Assembly: GCA_963790575.1 (NCBI GenBank)
Contig: CAWBPD010000012.1
Span: 682,001-746,000 of the forward strand
Direction of reading: 5' to 3'
DNA from: CAVTSA01 sp963790575
Lineage (GTDB): Bacteria; Chloroflexota; Dormibacteria; Dormibacterales; Dormibacteraceae
DNA: 64,000 nucleotides
Position 1 is the stretch's first letter, and every line of letters starts with the position of its first letter. The notes below the pieces were generated by a model. The model searched no databases and was not told the origin of the DNA. It saw nothing but the letters and a program-made list of their open reading frames with translations. Shown piece by piece: positions 7,894 to 16,220 of this stretch. The position numbers were made by a program, and so were the translations under genes.

Positions 7894-8009
7894 CGAGCCG
7901 CCACTCGAGGACGTTCCGCTCGATGATGAGCGCGCCCGGGATCGCCCCCTCCGCTTGCCGCCGCGCCTGATGTCGGACGTGGACCAGCAGCCCGCCGCGG
8001 CTCGTGTGG

Positions 8010-8315
8010 GGAGAGGCAGTCCGAGGCGAGCTGCCGCAGCATCTCTTGGATGCCGAGCACGGGTGACGCAGCGTTGACCTGCCCGAGGTTGCGAACTCGG
8101 TGGACGTGGTCGCTCGCGAAGGTGGCGGTCGATCCCACCGACCGCTGCCGTGTGCGGGTGGGAACTACCTGGCGGTCCTCCAGAGTCACGCCCGAGTACA
8201 CGTCCTCGGTGAGGGTGCCTTCGGTCACCGTGAGCGCGCCGGCGGCGTCGCCGTGGTCGTGCGGACCGGTGCCCGGTAAGAGTTCGGTGCGCGCCACCCA
8301 GGAGGGCCGCGAGCG
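8010..8315 (-). pseudogene. Relic of a type I cysteine dioxygenase (cupin)
   Basis: Directly after the paaX stop and in the same frame, the minus strand reads SRPSWVARTELLPGTGPHDHGDAAGALTVTEGTLTEDVYSG...HVHRVRNLG. Cysteine dioxygenases of actinobacterial type have GTGxHDHGxSAGAxxVxxGxLTE and a later HRVxNxG; both iron-binding His motifs are visible. The N-terminal 50 or so residues expected for the family are absent, the segment between the motifs is altered, and after about LASDCLS the frame turns non-coding-like. I read it as a truncated gene fragment. The remaining intergenic DNA down to 7893 shows nothing else. Confidence 0.55.
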
Positions 8316-9137
8316 TCAGGCCAGGGCGATCGAGCCGTAGAAGCGGGCGGCCTGGGGCTGCAGCCGCCGGTTCGCCTCACTGAAGCGGTGGAAAGCGGCC
8401 GTGCCCACCCAGCCGTCCGGCAGCAGCGCGTCCGGCAGTTCCGGGTCGCCGAACAGCGTGCGCCGGAAGGCGTGCGTGAGCCGGAACCGACGCCGGAACG
8501 CCTCCTCGTCGTCGAGGGGGCCGGCGTCCTCGAGCACGCCCTGGAAATCGCCCAGGAACCGCTCGTACCTGGCCGCCACGTCCTGGAGGTCCCACGCCCG
8601 CCGCACCATGTCCTGGGGATCGCCGGGCCAGGCGAGGCGGGCGCGCAGGATCGTCACCTCCTCCAGCGCACCGGTGCGCTCGGCCACCGCGCGCACCTCG
8701 GCCGCCAGGTCGTGCGGGGAGATGAAGAGCCCGTTGCCCAGCGAGCCCAGCCCCAAAAAGCTCAACCCCTCTCGCAGCCGGTCGCGCTCGCCACGACGGT
8801 GCTCGGGAAGCGAGTAGGCGACAACCAGCCAGTGCCCGTCCCAGGTCTCGCGGTGCCGGCTGTAGATCCGGCGTGCGCCCTCGTCGATCAGCTGGAAGCC
8901 ACGTGGGCTCAGCCCGTAGCGGGGCCGGCCGCCATCGCGCTGTGAGACCAGCCAGCCCTCGCGGGTCATCCGCGACAGCGCGGAGCGAAGCGCCGAACTG
9001 GTGACGCCCAGCACCTCGGCGAGCCGGACCAACGCCTGCACCCGAACCTGCTCCGCGCCCGACGGATGGACGTAGTCCCCATACAACGTGAAGAGCAGCG
9101 CCCTCGGGTTGAGCGGCGGTCCCTCCATCCGGGCCAT
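8316..9137 (-). CDS. paaX: PaaX-family transcriptional repressor
   Basis: 273 residues. N-terminal winged helix (NPRALLFTLYGDYVHPSG...LVRLAEVLGVTSSALRSALSRMTREGWL) followed by the PaaX central and C-terminal domains (WDGHWLVVAYSLPEHRRGERDRLREGLSFLGLGSLGNGLFISPHD). PaaX represses phenylacetate genes and releases DNA on binding phenylacetyl-CoA. The nearby paa operon on the same strand is the obvious target. The length matches the family. Two ATGs lie close together at the start; the first is used. Confidence 0.9.
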   Translation of the reverse strand: MARMEGPPLNPRALLFTLYGDYVHPSGAEQVRVQALVRLAEVLGVTSSALRSALSRMTREGWLVSQRDGGRPRYGLSPRGFQLIDEGARRIYSRHRETWDGHWLVVAYSLPEHRRGERDRLREGLSFLGLGSLGNGLFISPHDLAAEVRAVAERTGALEEVTILRARLAWPGDPQDMVRRAWDLQDVAARYERFLGDFQGVLEDAGPLDDEEAFRRRFRLTHAFRRTLFGDPELPDALLPDGWVGTAAFHRFSEANRRLQPQAARFYGSIALA

Positions 9138-9184
9138 GGTAAGGGAGGCTCCCGACTGCCCCCTCAGCCGCTACCGCCAGGCCG

Positions 9185-9511
9185 CTATTCGCCCTCCCGC
9201 CACTCCGGCCGCTTGCGAAAGAGGCCGCCCCACCCGAGGTGATACCAGTGTTCCTCCTGGTAGGGCGCCAGCGCCGCCACCCCCGCCGCGTCCAGGTCCG
9301 TCTCCACGTGCTGGGAGGTGATCCGCGTCACGTGCTCGGCGGGGACGACGACGGCTTGCTGGTGCCGCGGCCCGGAGATCGCGATCCCGTGGAAGATGTC
9401 CTCCTGCTCGTCGCCCAGCAGCGATTCGGCGGTGCCGATCCGCTGGCCACTGCGATCCAGGACGGGGGCGCGATAGGGAGTGTCGGTCCAGGCGACTTGC
9501 TGCTCGGCCAT
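9185..9511 (-). CDS. PRC-barrel/DUF2171-like small protein
   Basis: 108 residues. YRAPVLDRSGQRIGTAESLLGD followed by the C-terminal AVVVPAEHVTRITSQHVETDL resembles a PRC-barrel or DUF2171 fold, as found in bacterial proteins associated with stress or photosynthetic reaction-centre-like domains. The C-terminus (EEHWYHLGWGGLFRKRPEW) is aromatic and basic. It lies 27 nt after the S9 peptidase start on the same strand. The function is unknown. Confidence 0.6.
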   Translation of the reverse strand: MAEQQVAWTDTPYRAPVLDRSGQRIGTAESLLGDEQEDIFHGIAISGPRHQQAVVVPAEHVTRITSQHVETDLDAAGVAALAPYQEEHWYHLGWGGLFRKRPEWREGE

Positions 9512-9538
9512 GTCACCAACGTAGCGCCGCGCCCGGGC

Positions 9539-11524
9539 TCAGGCCAGCGTCGCCGCCTCCTCCCCCACCCGGGCCGGGATCCAGCGCCGCATCCACTCCA
9601 CCAGCGCCTCGTTTTGCGCGCGGCGGATGGGTGGCGGACCGAAGATCGCGCCTCCATGCGGCACTCCAGGGAGGCGCAGCATCTCCACCGGGCAGCCGGC
9701 CAGCGTCAGCGCCGCGTAGAACTGCTCCGACTGCTCGGGCGGGCACCGCATATCGGACTCGCACTGGACCAGCAGTGTGGGTGTGGTGCAGCGGTGCGCG
9801 TACGTGATGGGCGAGATGCGGGCGTAGATCTCCGGCACCTCGTGGGGAGCACCGCCGGCTTCGGCGACCGCGAACCACAGGCCCAGATCCTGCACCCCGA
9901 ACATGCTCACGAAGTTGGTCACCGGGTTCTCGGGCACGGCGGCCTTGAAACGGTTGGTCTGACCCACGATCCAGCAGCTCAGATTGCCGCCACCCGAGAG
10001 GCCACAGACGCCGAGCCGGTCGGGGTCGGCGAGTCCCATCTCGACGGCGCGGTCGACGGCCGCCATCAGGTCGCGATAGTCATGGTTGCCCCAGTCGCCA
10101 CGGATCTTGGTCGCGAAGGCGTCGCCGTAGCCGGTGGAGGCCCGATGGTTGGCGAGGATCACCCCGAACCCGGCGCCCGCCAGCAGCTGCATGTCGAGGT
10201 GGAAGTCGTGTCCGAAGGCTCCGTGCGGCCCCCCGTGGATGTAGAGGACGGCGGGGTGGGGCGCCGATACTTCCGCGGGTTCGAGAAACCACCCTTGCAC
10301 ACTTTCGCCGTCGGCACCTCGCGCCGCGATCTCATGGACGCGCGGGAGCGTGACCCCGGCCAGCACGTCGTCGTTGAGCGTGGTGAGCCGCCGCACCTGG
10401 CCCTCGCCGGCATCCCCGTCCCAGAGGTAGAGATCCCGTGGCCGGTCAAAGTCCGAGCCTGCGAAGAGCACACGCCGGCCGGTACTCGCCAGCGGCACAT
10501 CCTCCTCGCCGTCCGGCGTCAGCTGCTCGAAGGCGTCGGGTCCGGAGAGTGAGATGCCGAACAGCGGCGCACTGCCGCCGCGCTGGACCGAAAGCACCGC
10601 TCGCCCGTCGCTCAGGAACCGGATCCGGGGCAGCAGGGGGGCCGGCGGCGTGTCGCCCTGGAAGACGCCACCCACCTGCCCCTCCAGGGTTTGAGTGCGA
10701 GGAGTGAAGGTGGTGAGGTCGGGATCGCTGATGTAGAGCTCCGACTTGGACCCGACCGGGCGGTCGGCGTGCATTCCGACCAGGAGCGCGAGGCGGCCAT
10801 CGGGCGCGAAGTCGAGGGCGATGAGCGAGCCTCGACGGTGCGGCAGGTCCCGGACCGTCCCCTCCAGGTCGACCAGCCGCGCGCGAGGCCAGAAGGTGCT
10901 CTCCGCGGGCTCGAAGCCGCCGGTGTAGACGAGCGCTCGACTATCCGGCGTCCAGCGCGGGTTGGTGTTCATCCGGGCATCGTTGGTGATCTGGCGCGCC
11001 TCACCGCCTGCGGCCGGGACCACCCACAGATCCTGCTTGACGTCATCGATGTAACCGAGCATGTCGAAGCGGTAGACGGCACGTGTTATGCGGTAGGGCT
11101 TGGAGCGGTCGCGTGGCTCGCTCTGAGGGCCGGCCGTGAATGCGATGAGCCGGCCGTCCGGCGACCACAGCGGCGGAGTCGTGACGCCCTGCTCAAGAGC
11201 CGTCAGGGGTCGCGCCTCGCCGCCATCGACGGCGATGACGTGGATCTGATTCTTGCCCGTCCGGTCGGAGACGAAGGCGACCTCCTTGCCGTCGGGCGAG
11301 AACGCTGGCCAGGTGTCCTTGCCGGTGCCGGCCGTGAGGCGCCGGCTCTCGCCACTCTCCACCTCGATCAGCCAGAGGGCGCAGTGATCGCGCTCCGCTT
11401 GGGGGTCGGTGGTGAATTGCGCGTAGACGGCGAGCCTTCCGTCCGGAGACAGGTCGGCCGCCTCGATAAAGCGCATCCGGTCGAGGTCGTCCTGATTGAA
11501 GCCGTGCCGATTCCCGGTTGTCAC
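9539..11524 (-). CDS. S9 family serine peptidase (acylaminoacyl-peptidase/DPP type)
   Basis: 661 residues. The N-terminal two thirds is a WD40/TolB-like beta-propeller (repeated SPDGRLA, SPDGKEVAFVSDRTGKNQI, TPDSRALVYTGG). The C-terminal alpha/beta-hydrolase domain carries the nucleophile in CGLSGGGNLS (around residue 507), the acid in CESDMRCPPEQSEQFY (around 590) and the catalytic His in PGVPHGG (around 623). Such enzymes trim oligopeptides or acylated peptides in the cytoplasm. No signal peptide. The gene reads toward the DUF2171-like gene and is divergent from a split-barrel protein. Confidence 0.9.
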   Translation of the reverse strand: MTTGNRHGFNQDDLDRMRFIEAADLSPDGRLAVYAQFTTDPQAERDHCALWLIEVESGESRRLTAGTGKDTWPAFSPDGKEVAFVSDRTGKNQIHVIAVDGGEARPLTALEQGVTTPPLWSPDGRLIAFTAGPQSEPRDRSKPYRITRAVYRFDMLGYIDDVKQDLWVVPAAGGEARQITNDARMNTNPRWTPDSRALVYTGGFEPAESTFWPRARLVDLEGTVRDLPHRRGSLIALDFAPDGRLALLVGMHADRPVGSKSELYISDPDLTTFTPRTQTLEGQVGGVFQGDTPPAPLLPRIRFLSDGRAVLSVQRGGSAPLFGISLSGPDAFEQLTPDGEEDVPLASTGRRVLFAGSDFDRPRDLYLWDGDAGEGQVRRLTTLNDDVLAGVTLPRVHEIAARGADGESVQGWFLEPAEVSAPHPAVLYIHGGPHGAFGHDFHLDMQLLAGAGFGVILANHRASTGYGDAFATKIRGDWGNHDYRDLMAAVDRAVEMGLADPDRLGVCGLSGGGNLSCWIVGQTNRFKAAVPENPVTNFVSMFGVQDLGLWFAVAEAGGAPHEVPEIYARISPITYAHRCTTPTLLVQCESDMRCPPEQSEQFYAALTLAGCPVEMLRLPGVPHGGAIFGPPPIRRAQNEALVEWMRRWIPARVGEEAATLA

Positions 11525-11621
11525 GCGCGCTCTTCCTCCTCCGCCACGGCGGCAACCCTGTGATGCCTGGTCGCCCTATCTTTGCGCGGGTGGGGTGCAG
11601 CATGCAGTGGGCGGTGTCGCG

Positions 11622-12101
11622 GTGACCGACCAGGAGAGAGGAGAGGAATGGCGCGGAAAGGTCGGCGCCCTCGAGCGCGAAGAGCTCGATGCGTTCCTCC
11701 GGGAAGGTCACCTGATGCGACTGGCGTGCGTGGGTGATGACGGGTGGCCCTACGTCATCCCCTGCTGGCATGAATGGGACGGCGGCGCCTGGTGGGTGAT
11801 ACCGCGCGAGCGGTCCATCTGGGCGCGGTATCTGGAGCGAGAGCCGAAGTGCGCGGTGACCGTGGACGAAACCGGCCGCCAGCGCAGGGTCGTCGCCAGC
11901 TGCCTTGCCGACTTGGTCGAGCGGCCCAATGTCAACGGTCGGTGGGTCGCGATCGCGGAGCGGATGTCGTCTCGGTATCTCGGCGAGCACGGCCCGAGCT
12001 ACCTCGTCCCCACCCGCGACAAGCCGCGATGGCTGTTCAGGTTGCGCCCGGTCTACCTGAGGACGTGGCAGGGCGTCGGTTGGGCCCGGCGATATGGCTG
12101 A
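11622..12101 (+). CDS. Pyridoxamine 5'-phosphate oxidase-like split-barrel protein
   Basis: About 159 residues. LREGHLMRLACVGDDGWPYVIPCWHEWDGGAWWVIPRERSIWARYLEREPKCAVTVDE is a typical PNPOx-like FMN/F420/haem-binding split barrel. GTG at 11622 is chosen because upstream residues in this frame overlap the divergent S9 peptidase and are not conserved-looking. The C-terminus (PRWLFRLRPVYLRTWQGVGWARRYG) is basic and aromatic, as in F420-type members. The substrate is unknown. Confidence 0.75.
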   Translation: MTDQERGEEWRGKVGALEREELDAFLREGHLMRLACVGDDGWPYVIPCWHEWDGGAWWVIPRERSIWARYLEREPKCAVTVDETGRQRRVVASCLADLVERPNVNGRWVAIAERMSSRYLGEHGPSYLVPTRDKPRWLFRLRPVYLRTWQGVGWARRYG

Positions 12102-12168
12102 GGTCGCCGTCTTTGACCCGCGCCTGCTTGAGCACCCCGGTCTGCGTTCTTCTGAGAGGTGAGCATCG

Positions 12169-13233
12169 ATGGAATCCATGCGTGTCGCGCTCGGACAGTT
12201 CAGCGAGATGACGGAGGAGAAGCTGCTCTTCGCTCAACAGCTCGGCCTGAAGAGCGTCCAGATGAACCTGCTCCGATCGTCCATCCCGGGCGAGGCCGTC
12301 TGGACCTACGAGGACCTGGCCCGGCTCGCGGCCCGCGCCGGCGCCCACGGGCTGCGACTGGAAGCGATCGAAAACGTGCCCGTCCACTTCTATGACAAGG
12401 TCATGCTCGGGCTGCCCGGACGCGACGAGCAGCTGGAGAACTACCGGCAGATCATCCGTAACGTGGGGCGTGCCGGCGTCCCGATCCTGGGGCACCACTT
12501 CATGCCCAACTCGGTCTGGCGAACGCCGGCCCGCAACGGAAGAGGCGGTGCGCGCGTCACCTCGTTCCACCAGGACGAGCTTGATGCCCGCGTCGAGGCG
12601 GACCAGCTGGAGCGGACCGCGCAGGGGCGGACGGATGTGCTGGAGCGCCTGCAGAAGGCGCGGCAGGAGCCGATCAGCGAAGAGCGGATGTGGTCCCACT
12701 ACGCCTACTTCTTGGACGCCGTGCTGCCGGTCGCGGAGGAGGCGGGGGTCCGGCTGGCGCTGCACCCCGACGACCCCCCGGTGGCGGAGCTGGGGGGCAT
12801 CGCACGCCTGTTCCGGAGCGTGGACGGGTTCAAGCGGGCGGAGACGCTGGCCAAGGGGAGTCCCGCCTGGGGGCTCGACCTCTGCCTGGGCTGTTGCTCG
12901 GAGATGGCCGGCGGGGCGGCCAACGTCAAGGCCATGATCGAGCACTTCGGGCCTCGCGGGCGCATCTTCTACGTCCACTTCCGCGACGTCAAGGGCACCG
13001 TGCCGTCGTTCGATGAGTGCTTCATCGGCGACGGCAACTACGACGCGCCGGAGGTGATGCGGCTCCTGCGGCGGAACGGCTTCGCCGGCTTTCTGCTCGA
13101 CGACCACGTGCCGCACATGGTCGACGACAGCGACTGGAACCATCGGGGTCGGGCGCACGCGGTCGGGTACCTGCAGGGGCTGCTGGCCATGCTTGAGAGC
13201 CACGAGCGGGAGGTAGCGCGGGCGCCCGCGTGA
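12169..13233 (+). CDS. uxuA: Mannonate dehydratase-like TIM-barrel enzyme
   Basis: 354 residues. UxuA removes water from D-mannonate in glucuronate catabolism. Diagnostic segments are LRLEAIENVPVHFYDKVMLG, GHHFMPN, LALHPDDPPV (the metal-binding HPDDPP motif), LCLGCCSEM and FYVHFRDVKG, followed by LDDHVPHM. Slightly shorter than E. coli UxuA and with divergent linkers, so another sugar-acid substrate in the xylose-isomerase-like superfamily is possible. A GAGAGGTGAGC ribosome site precedes the ATG. It is convergent with the amidase gene, separated by a strong hairpin. Confidence 0.72.
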   Translation: MESMRVALGQFSEMTEEKLLFAQQLGLKSVQMNLLRSSIPGEAVWTYEDLARLAARAGAHGLRLEAIENVPVHFYDKVMLGLPGRDEQLENYRQIIRNVGRAGVPILGHHFMPNSVWRTPARNGRGGARVTSFHQDELDARVEADQLERTAQGRTDVLERLQKARQEPISEERMWSHYAYFLDAVLPVAEEAGVRLALHPDDPPVAELGGIARLFRSVDGFKRAETLAKGSPAWGLDLCLGCCSEMAGGAANVKAMIEHFGPRGRIFYVHFRDVKGTVPSFDECFIGDGNYDAPEVMRLLRRNGFAGFLLDDHVPHMVDDSDWNHRGRAHAVGYLQGLLAMLESHEREVARAPA

Positions 13234-13245
13234 GCCGGTCTGAGG

Positions 13246-13318
13246 ATGGGGGCCGTCTCTCTACATTCCGGGCTTACGTGGGCACCGGAATGCCCCCGGT
13301 GTAGAGAAACGGCCCCAT
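13246..13318. terminator. Bidirectional hairpin between convergent genes, module D
   Basis: The left arm (13246-13272, containing CCGTCTCTCTACA) and right arm (13293-13318, containing TGTAGAGAAACGG) pair over more than 20 positions with a few mismatches. An inner alternative stem ATTCCGG (13265-13271) / CCGGAAT (13285-13291) is also possible. Located exactly between two convergent stop codons, so a bidirectional terminator is likely, although there is no T-run. Confidence 0.65.
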
Positions 13319-13331
13319 TAGCCGCGTACGA

Positions 13332-15068
13332 CTACATGGAGTTCGGGGCCATTCGAGGTGGCGGCAGCCTCCGCGGCCGCACGCTCATGGGCTCGCCTTT
13401 GGTGTCGAACGGCAGCGTGGCGAGGAACCGGGGCGCCTGCCGGGCATGCGTCACGGCCTCGAAGCCCGACGCGAGGGTGATCAACGTCGGCTCGCTGAAG
13501 GCGGTCCCGATGAAGGCCATCCCGACCGGGACGCCGAACGACAGGCCCATGGGGACGTTGATCATCGGATAGCCGACGATGGCGGCCGGCGAGGTGCTCG
13601 AGATGATGAAGTGGTCGCCATTGATCAGGTCCGTGGGCCAGGGCGGGTTCCCGCTAGGGGCGACGATGGCCTGCACATTGTTGTTCTTCAGGATCTGGTC
13701 GATGCCCTCGGTCGCGCCGAAGAGTTTGTCGTTGGCGAGCGCGGTCGCGTACGAGAGCCCGGTGGCGGCCTGGACGACGGTGGTGCTGGTGATGTCGAAC
13801 GTCTCTGCCTGGAGAAAGACCTCCTGCCCGAAGAACGGCATCTCCTGCGCGGCATGTGCGTTGTTGAACGCGATCGCGTCCGCCAGCGTGCCTCCCGCCA
13901 GCGGCACACCGACCCGGGTCGAGAGGTACTTCTGCAGATCCCCCTTGAAGTCGAAGTCGAGGACGGTTGTCTCAGATGTCCCCGACTGGATGTCGGAGAA
14001 GTGCGTGAACGTGACGTCGACGAGCGTCGCGCCCGCGTTTTGCATCGCCGTCAGCGCCGTCTCGAAGATGGCATCGAGGTGCGGGCTGAAGCCCTCGTAC
14101 TGCCGCGCGACACCGAGGCGTACGCCGCTGAGGCCATTTGGATTCAGGAACTTCGTGTAGTCGGCCGGGATCGGGTTCGGCCTTACGGCCGTCGCCGGAT
14201 CGCGCGGGTCGGGAGTGCGCTGCACGATCGCGGTCAGCACCGCGGCGGCGTCCGCGACCGTGCGCCCATGTGGGCCCACCGTGTCCTGCGTGTGTGAGAT
14301 CGGCACCACCCCGCCGCGGCTCGTCAGGCCCACGGTGGGCTTGATGCCGACCACACCGTTGTTGTTGGCGGGCGAGATGATGCTGCCATCCGTCTCGGTG
14401 CCGATCGAAACCGCGGTGAAGTTGGCGGAAGTCGCAGCGCCCGATCCCGAGCTGGAGCCGCTTGGGTTCCGGTCCAGCGCGTACGGATTGTTGCACTGAC
14501 CACCGCGGCCCGACCATCCGCTGGATGAGAAGAAGGAGCGGAAGTTGGCCCACTCGCTGAGCGTGGTCTTGCCCATGATGACGGCGCCGGCGGCCCGCAG
14601 GTTGGCGGCCACCGTCGCGTCCTGCCGGGCCGGCGTCCCCACCAGGCCCAACGATCCCGCCGCGGTCTGCATCTTGTCCCTGGTGTCGACGTTGTCTTTG
14701 AGCAGGATCGGGATGCCGTGGAGCGGTCCCCGCACCTTGCCCGCCCGGCGCTCGGCGTCCATGCTGAGGGCGATGTCCCTGGCGTCGGGGTTGACCTCGA
14801 TCACCGAGTTGACGGTCGGTCCCCTCTGGTCAAGAACCCGGATTCGAGTCAGGTAGAAGTTGACAAGGTCGATCGAGCGCAGCTGACCCGCTGCCATCGC
14901 CGCCTGCATCTGGGCCACCGTCATCTCATCGATGTCACTCGGTGCCCTCGCCGCAGCCGCCGCCGGGACGGTGCCCAGCGCGGCCAGCGCGCCGGCCCCG
15001 GCCACGGCACCGGTGCCGAGCCTCAAAAGGTCGCGACGGCTCAGCCCCGACGTCTTCCTCTCCCTCAT
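13332..15068 (-). CDS. Tat-exported amidase (amidase signature family)
   Basis: 578 residues. The twin-arginine signal SRRDLLRLGTGAVAGAGALAAL with an AAAAAR cleavage region sends it out folded. The amidase signature Ser-cisSer-Lys triad is visible: Lys in ILLKDNVDT, Gly/Ser-rich SGSSSGSGAATSANFTAVSIGTETDGSI with the cis-Ser and nucleophile. Such proteins hydrolyse amides extracellularly; substrates vary. ATG at 15068 is chosen because AAGGGGGG lies 7 nt before it and it begins the twin-arginine peptide. Sequence blocks such as FSSSGWSGRGGQCNNPYALD match secreted amidases of Gram-positive bacteria. Confidence 0.9.
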   Translation of the reverse strand: MRERKTSGLSRRDLLRLGTGAVAGAGALAALGTVPAAAAARAPSDIDEMTVAQMQAAMAAGQLRSIDLVNFYLTRIRVLDQRGPTVNSVIEVNPDARDIALSMDAERRAGKVRGPLHGIPILLKDNVDTRDKMQTAAGSLGLVGTPARQDATVAANLRAAGAVIMGKTTLSEWANFRSFFSSSGWSGRGGQCNNPYALDRNPSGSSSGSGAATSANFTAVSIGTETDGSIISPANNNGVVGIKPTVGLTSRGGVVPISHTQDTVGPHGRTVADAAAVLTAIVQRTPDPRDPATAVRPNPIPADYTKFLNPNGLSGVRLGVARQYEGFSPHLDAIFETALTAMQNAGATLVDVTFTHFSDIQSGTSETTVLDFDFKGDLQKYLSTRVGVPLAGGTLADAIAFNNAHAAQEMPFFGQEVFLQAETFDITSTTVVQAATGLSYATALANDKLFGATEGIDQILKNNNVQAIVAPSGNPPWPTDLINGDHFIISSTSPAAIVGYPMINVPMGLSFGVPVGMAFIGTAFSEPTLITLASGFEAVTHARQAPRFLATLPFDTKGEPMSVRPRRLPPPRMAPNSM

Positions 15069-15268
15069 CGAATGCCCCCCTTGGTCCCCGCCTGATCCCC
15101 AGGCCCCACGCTCGACAGCTTCACGGGGAACGTACAGCCTGCGCACCCGGCAGTCAAGGACATTGACGTCGGGGGGCGTTCGTGGAACACGGGAACGACG
15201 ATCGCCGGCGCGCCGGGAGGTCGGCGCATGCCGGCGGTAGGCCGCGTCGAGCGGAGACCAGGGGGAGG

Positions 15269-15300
15269 TTGACCTTCAAGCACGCTTGAAGCTGTACGGT
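15269..15300 (+). promoter_or_regulatory. MerR-type promoter with operator dyad and 20-bp spacer
   Basis: TTGACC (15269-15274) and TACGGT (15295-15300) are separated by 20 bp, the over-long spacer typical of MerR-activated promoters. The spacer contains the dyad CTTCAAGC-ac-GCTTGAAG (15274-15291). The predicted transcription start, about 7-8 nt after the -10, falls at or next to the ATG of the MerR gene (15308), suggesting autoregulation and a leaderless mRNA. Confidence 0.8.
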
Positions 15301-15307
15301 CCAGTTG

Positions 15308-15841
15308 ATGGTGCAGACGACCATGCGGATCGGACAGCTCGCGAAGGCGGCCGGGGTCGCGACCTCGGCGCTGCGCTACTACGACGCGGCCGGTCTGCTC
15401 GGCCCGGCCACCCGCAGCGAGGCCGGCTATCGGATCTACCAGCCGGGCGCGGTGGGGCGGCTTCAGTTCATCCGGCGAGCGCAAGCGCTCGGTCTCTCTC
15501 TGCGCGAGGTCCGCGAACTCCTGGAGAGCCGGGACGGCGACGTCGGCGCTGAGCGGGATCGGGTGCGTCACGCGGTCGCGCACAAGCTGGCCGTGACACG
15601 ACAACGCGTGGCGGCACTGCAATCGCTGGAGGAAGAACTCCAGTCGCTCTATATCCGGCTGCTCCGAACGCCGGGGCCGGAATGTGGCCATGTGGGGGAC
15701 TGCGCCTGCTGGCTGCCCACCCATCAGGAGGTGAAGATGATGGATCAGGAAATCGCGTGCTGCGGACAGGAAGGGTGCCCGGACTGCAGCTGCACCCGCG
15801 GTGAGCCCTGCGACTGTCCCGATTGCCCCTGCTGCCAGTAA
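15308..15841 (+). CDS. MerR-family regulator with cysteine-rich C-terminal tail
   Basis: 177 residues. N-terminal MerR winged helix (MRIGQLAKAAGVATSALRYYDAAGLL...GYRIYQ) and dimerisation helix with basic heptads. Then ECGHVGDCACW, a possible metal site, and a tail with ten Cys in the last 29 residues (ending ACCGQEGCPDCSC...CDCPDCPCCQ). The tail resembles a metallothionein, so metal sensing or storage is likely. The start at 15308 matches the predicted transcription start of its own operator-promoter; the methionine at 15323 is the alternative. A perfect AGGAGGTGA at 15726-15734, in frame before ATG 15737/15740, suggests the tail may also be made alone. Confidence 0.8.
   Translation: MVQTTMRIGQLAKAAGVATSALRYYDAAGLLGPATRSEAGYRIYQPGAVGRLQFIRRAQALGLSLREVRELLESRDGDVGAERDRVRHAVAHKLAVTRQRVAALQSLEEELQSLYIRLLRTPGPECGHVGDCACWLPTHQEVKMMDQEIACCGQEGCPDCSCTRGEPCDCPDCPCCQ
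15740..15841 (+). CDS. Possible internally initiated cysteine-rich (metallothionein-like) peptide
   Basis: In frame inside the MerR gene, AGGAGGTGA (15726-15734) precedes two ATGs (15737, 15740) with spacings of 5 and 8 nt from AGGAGG. Initiation here would give a 33-34 residue peptide with 10 Cys in CxC/CxxC-like spacings, as in small metallothioneins. The signal is strong for an internal Shine-Dalgarno, but expression is inferred, not shown; the alternative is that the sequence only encodes the MerR tail. Confidence 0.4.
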   Translation: MDQEIACCGQEGCPDCSCTRGEPCDCPDCPCCQ

Positions 15842-15947
15842 GCACGCTCGGCCGTCGCGGCGGCGAACGTAAAAGGCGGGCTGATCCGCCGATGCTGCAG
15901 GGTGCTCCGGAGTCCACACTGTAGAACGAACGAGCTACCATGTGGAT

Positions 15948-16220
15948 ATGAGGCAGGTCGGCATCCGGGAGCTGAAGCAGAATGCGAGCGCTGTGGTAAG
16001 GCGCGCTGTCGCGGGCGAGACGATGGAGATAACGGACCGGGGCCGGCCGGTAGCCCGGATCGTTCCACTGCGCTTTGGGAGTACGGTCGATCAGCTGATC
16101 GCCGAAGGGCGCATGACCCCGCCCGCGGGGAAGGTGAGGGAATACGCCCCGCTACCCCCTGTACCCGGTCGTCCGCTCCTCTCCGAGGCACTGGCCGAGC
16201 TTCGCCGCGATGAGCGATAA
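15948..16220 (+). CDS. vapB: Phd/YefM-type antitoxin (VapB partner), copy 1
   Basis: About 90 residues. RQVGIRELKQNASAVVRRAV then GETMEITDRGRPVARIVPL is the Phd/YefM DNA-binding fold of type II antitoxins, which repress their own promoter and neutralise a partner PIN toxin. Overlaps the vapC start by 11 nt. The C-terminus (LPPVPGRPLLSEALAELRRDE) is the toxin-binding part. ATG 15948 is preferred to GTG 15942. A TACCAT hexamer at 15936 may be the -10. Confidence 0.85.
   Translation: MRQVGIRELKQNASAVVRRAVAGETMEITDRGRPVARIVPLRFGSTVDQLIAEGRMTPPAGKVREYAPLPPVPGRPLLSEALAELRRDER

Noticed and set aside
9239..10552. Plus-strand open frame opposite the S9 peptidase
   Set aside because: Composition is His/Arg/Gly-rich and has no motifs; the minus strand carries the peptidase.
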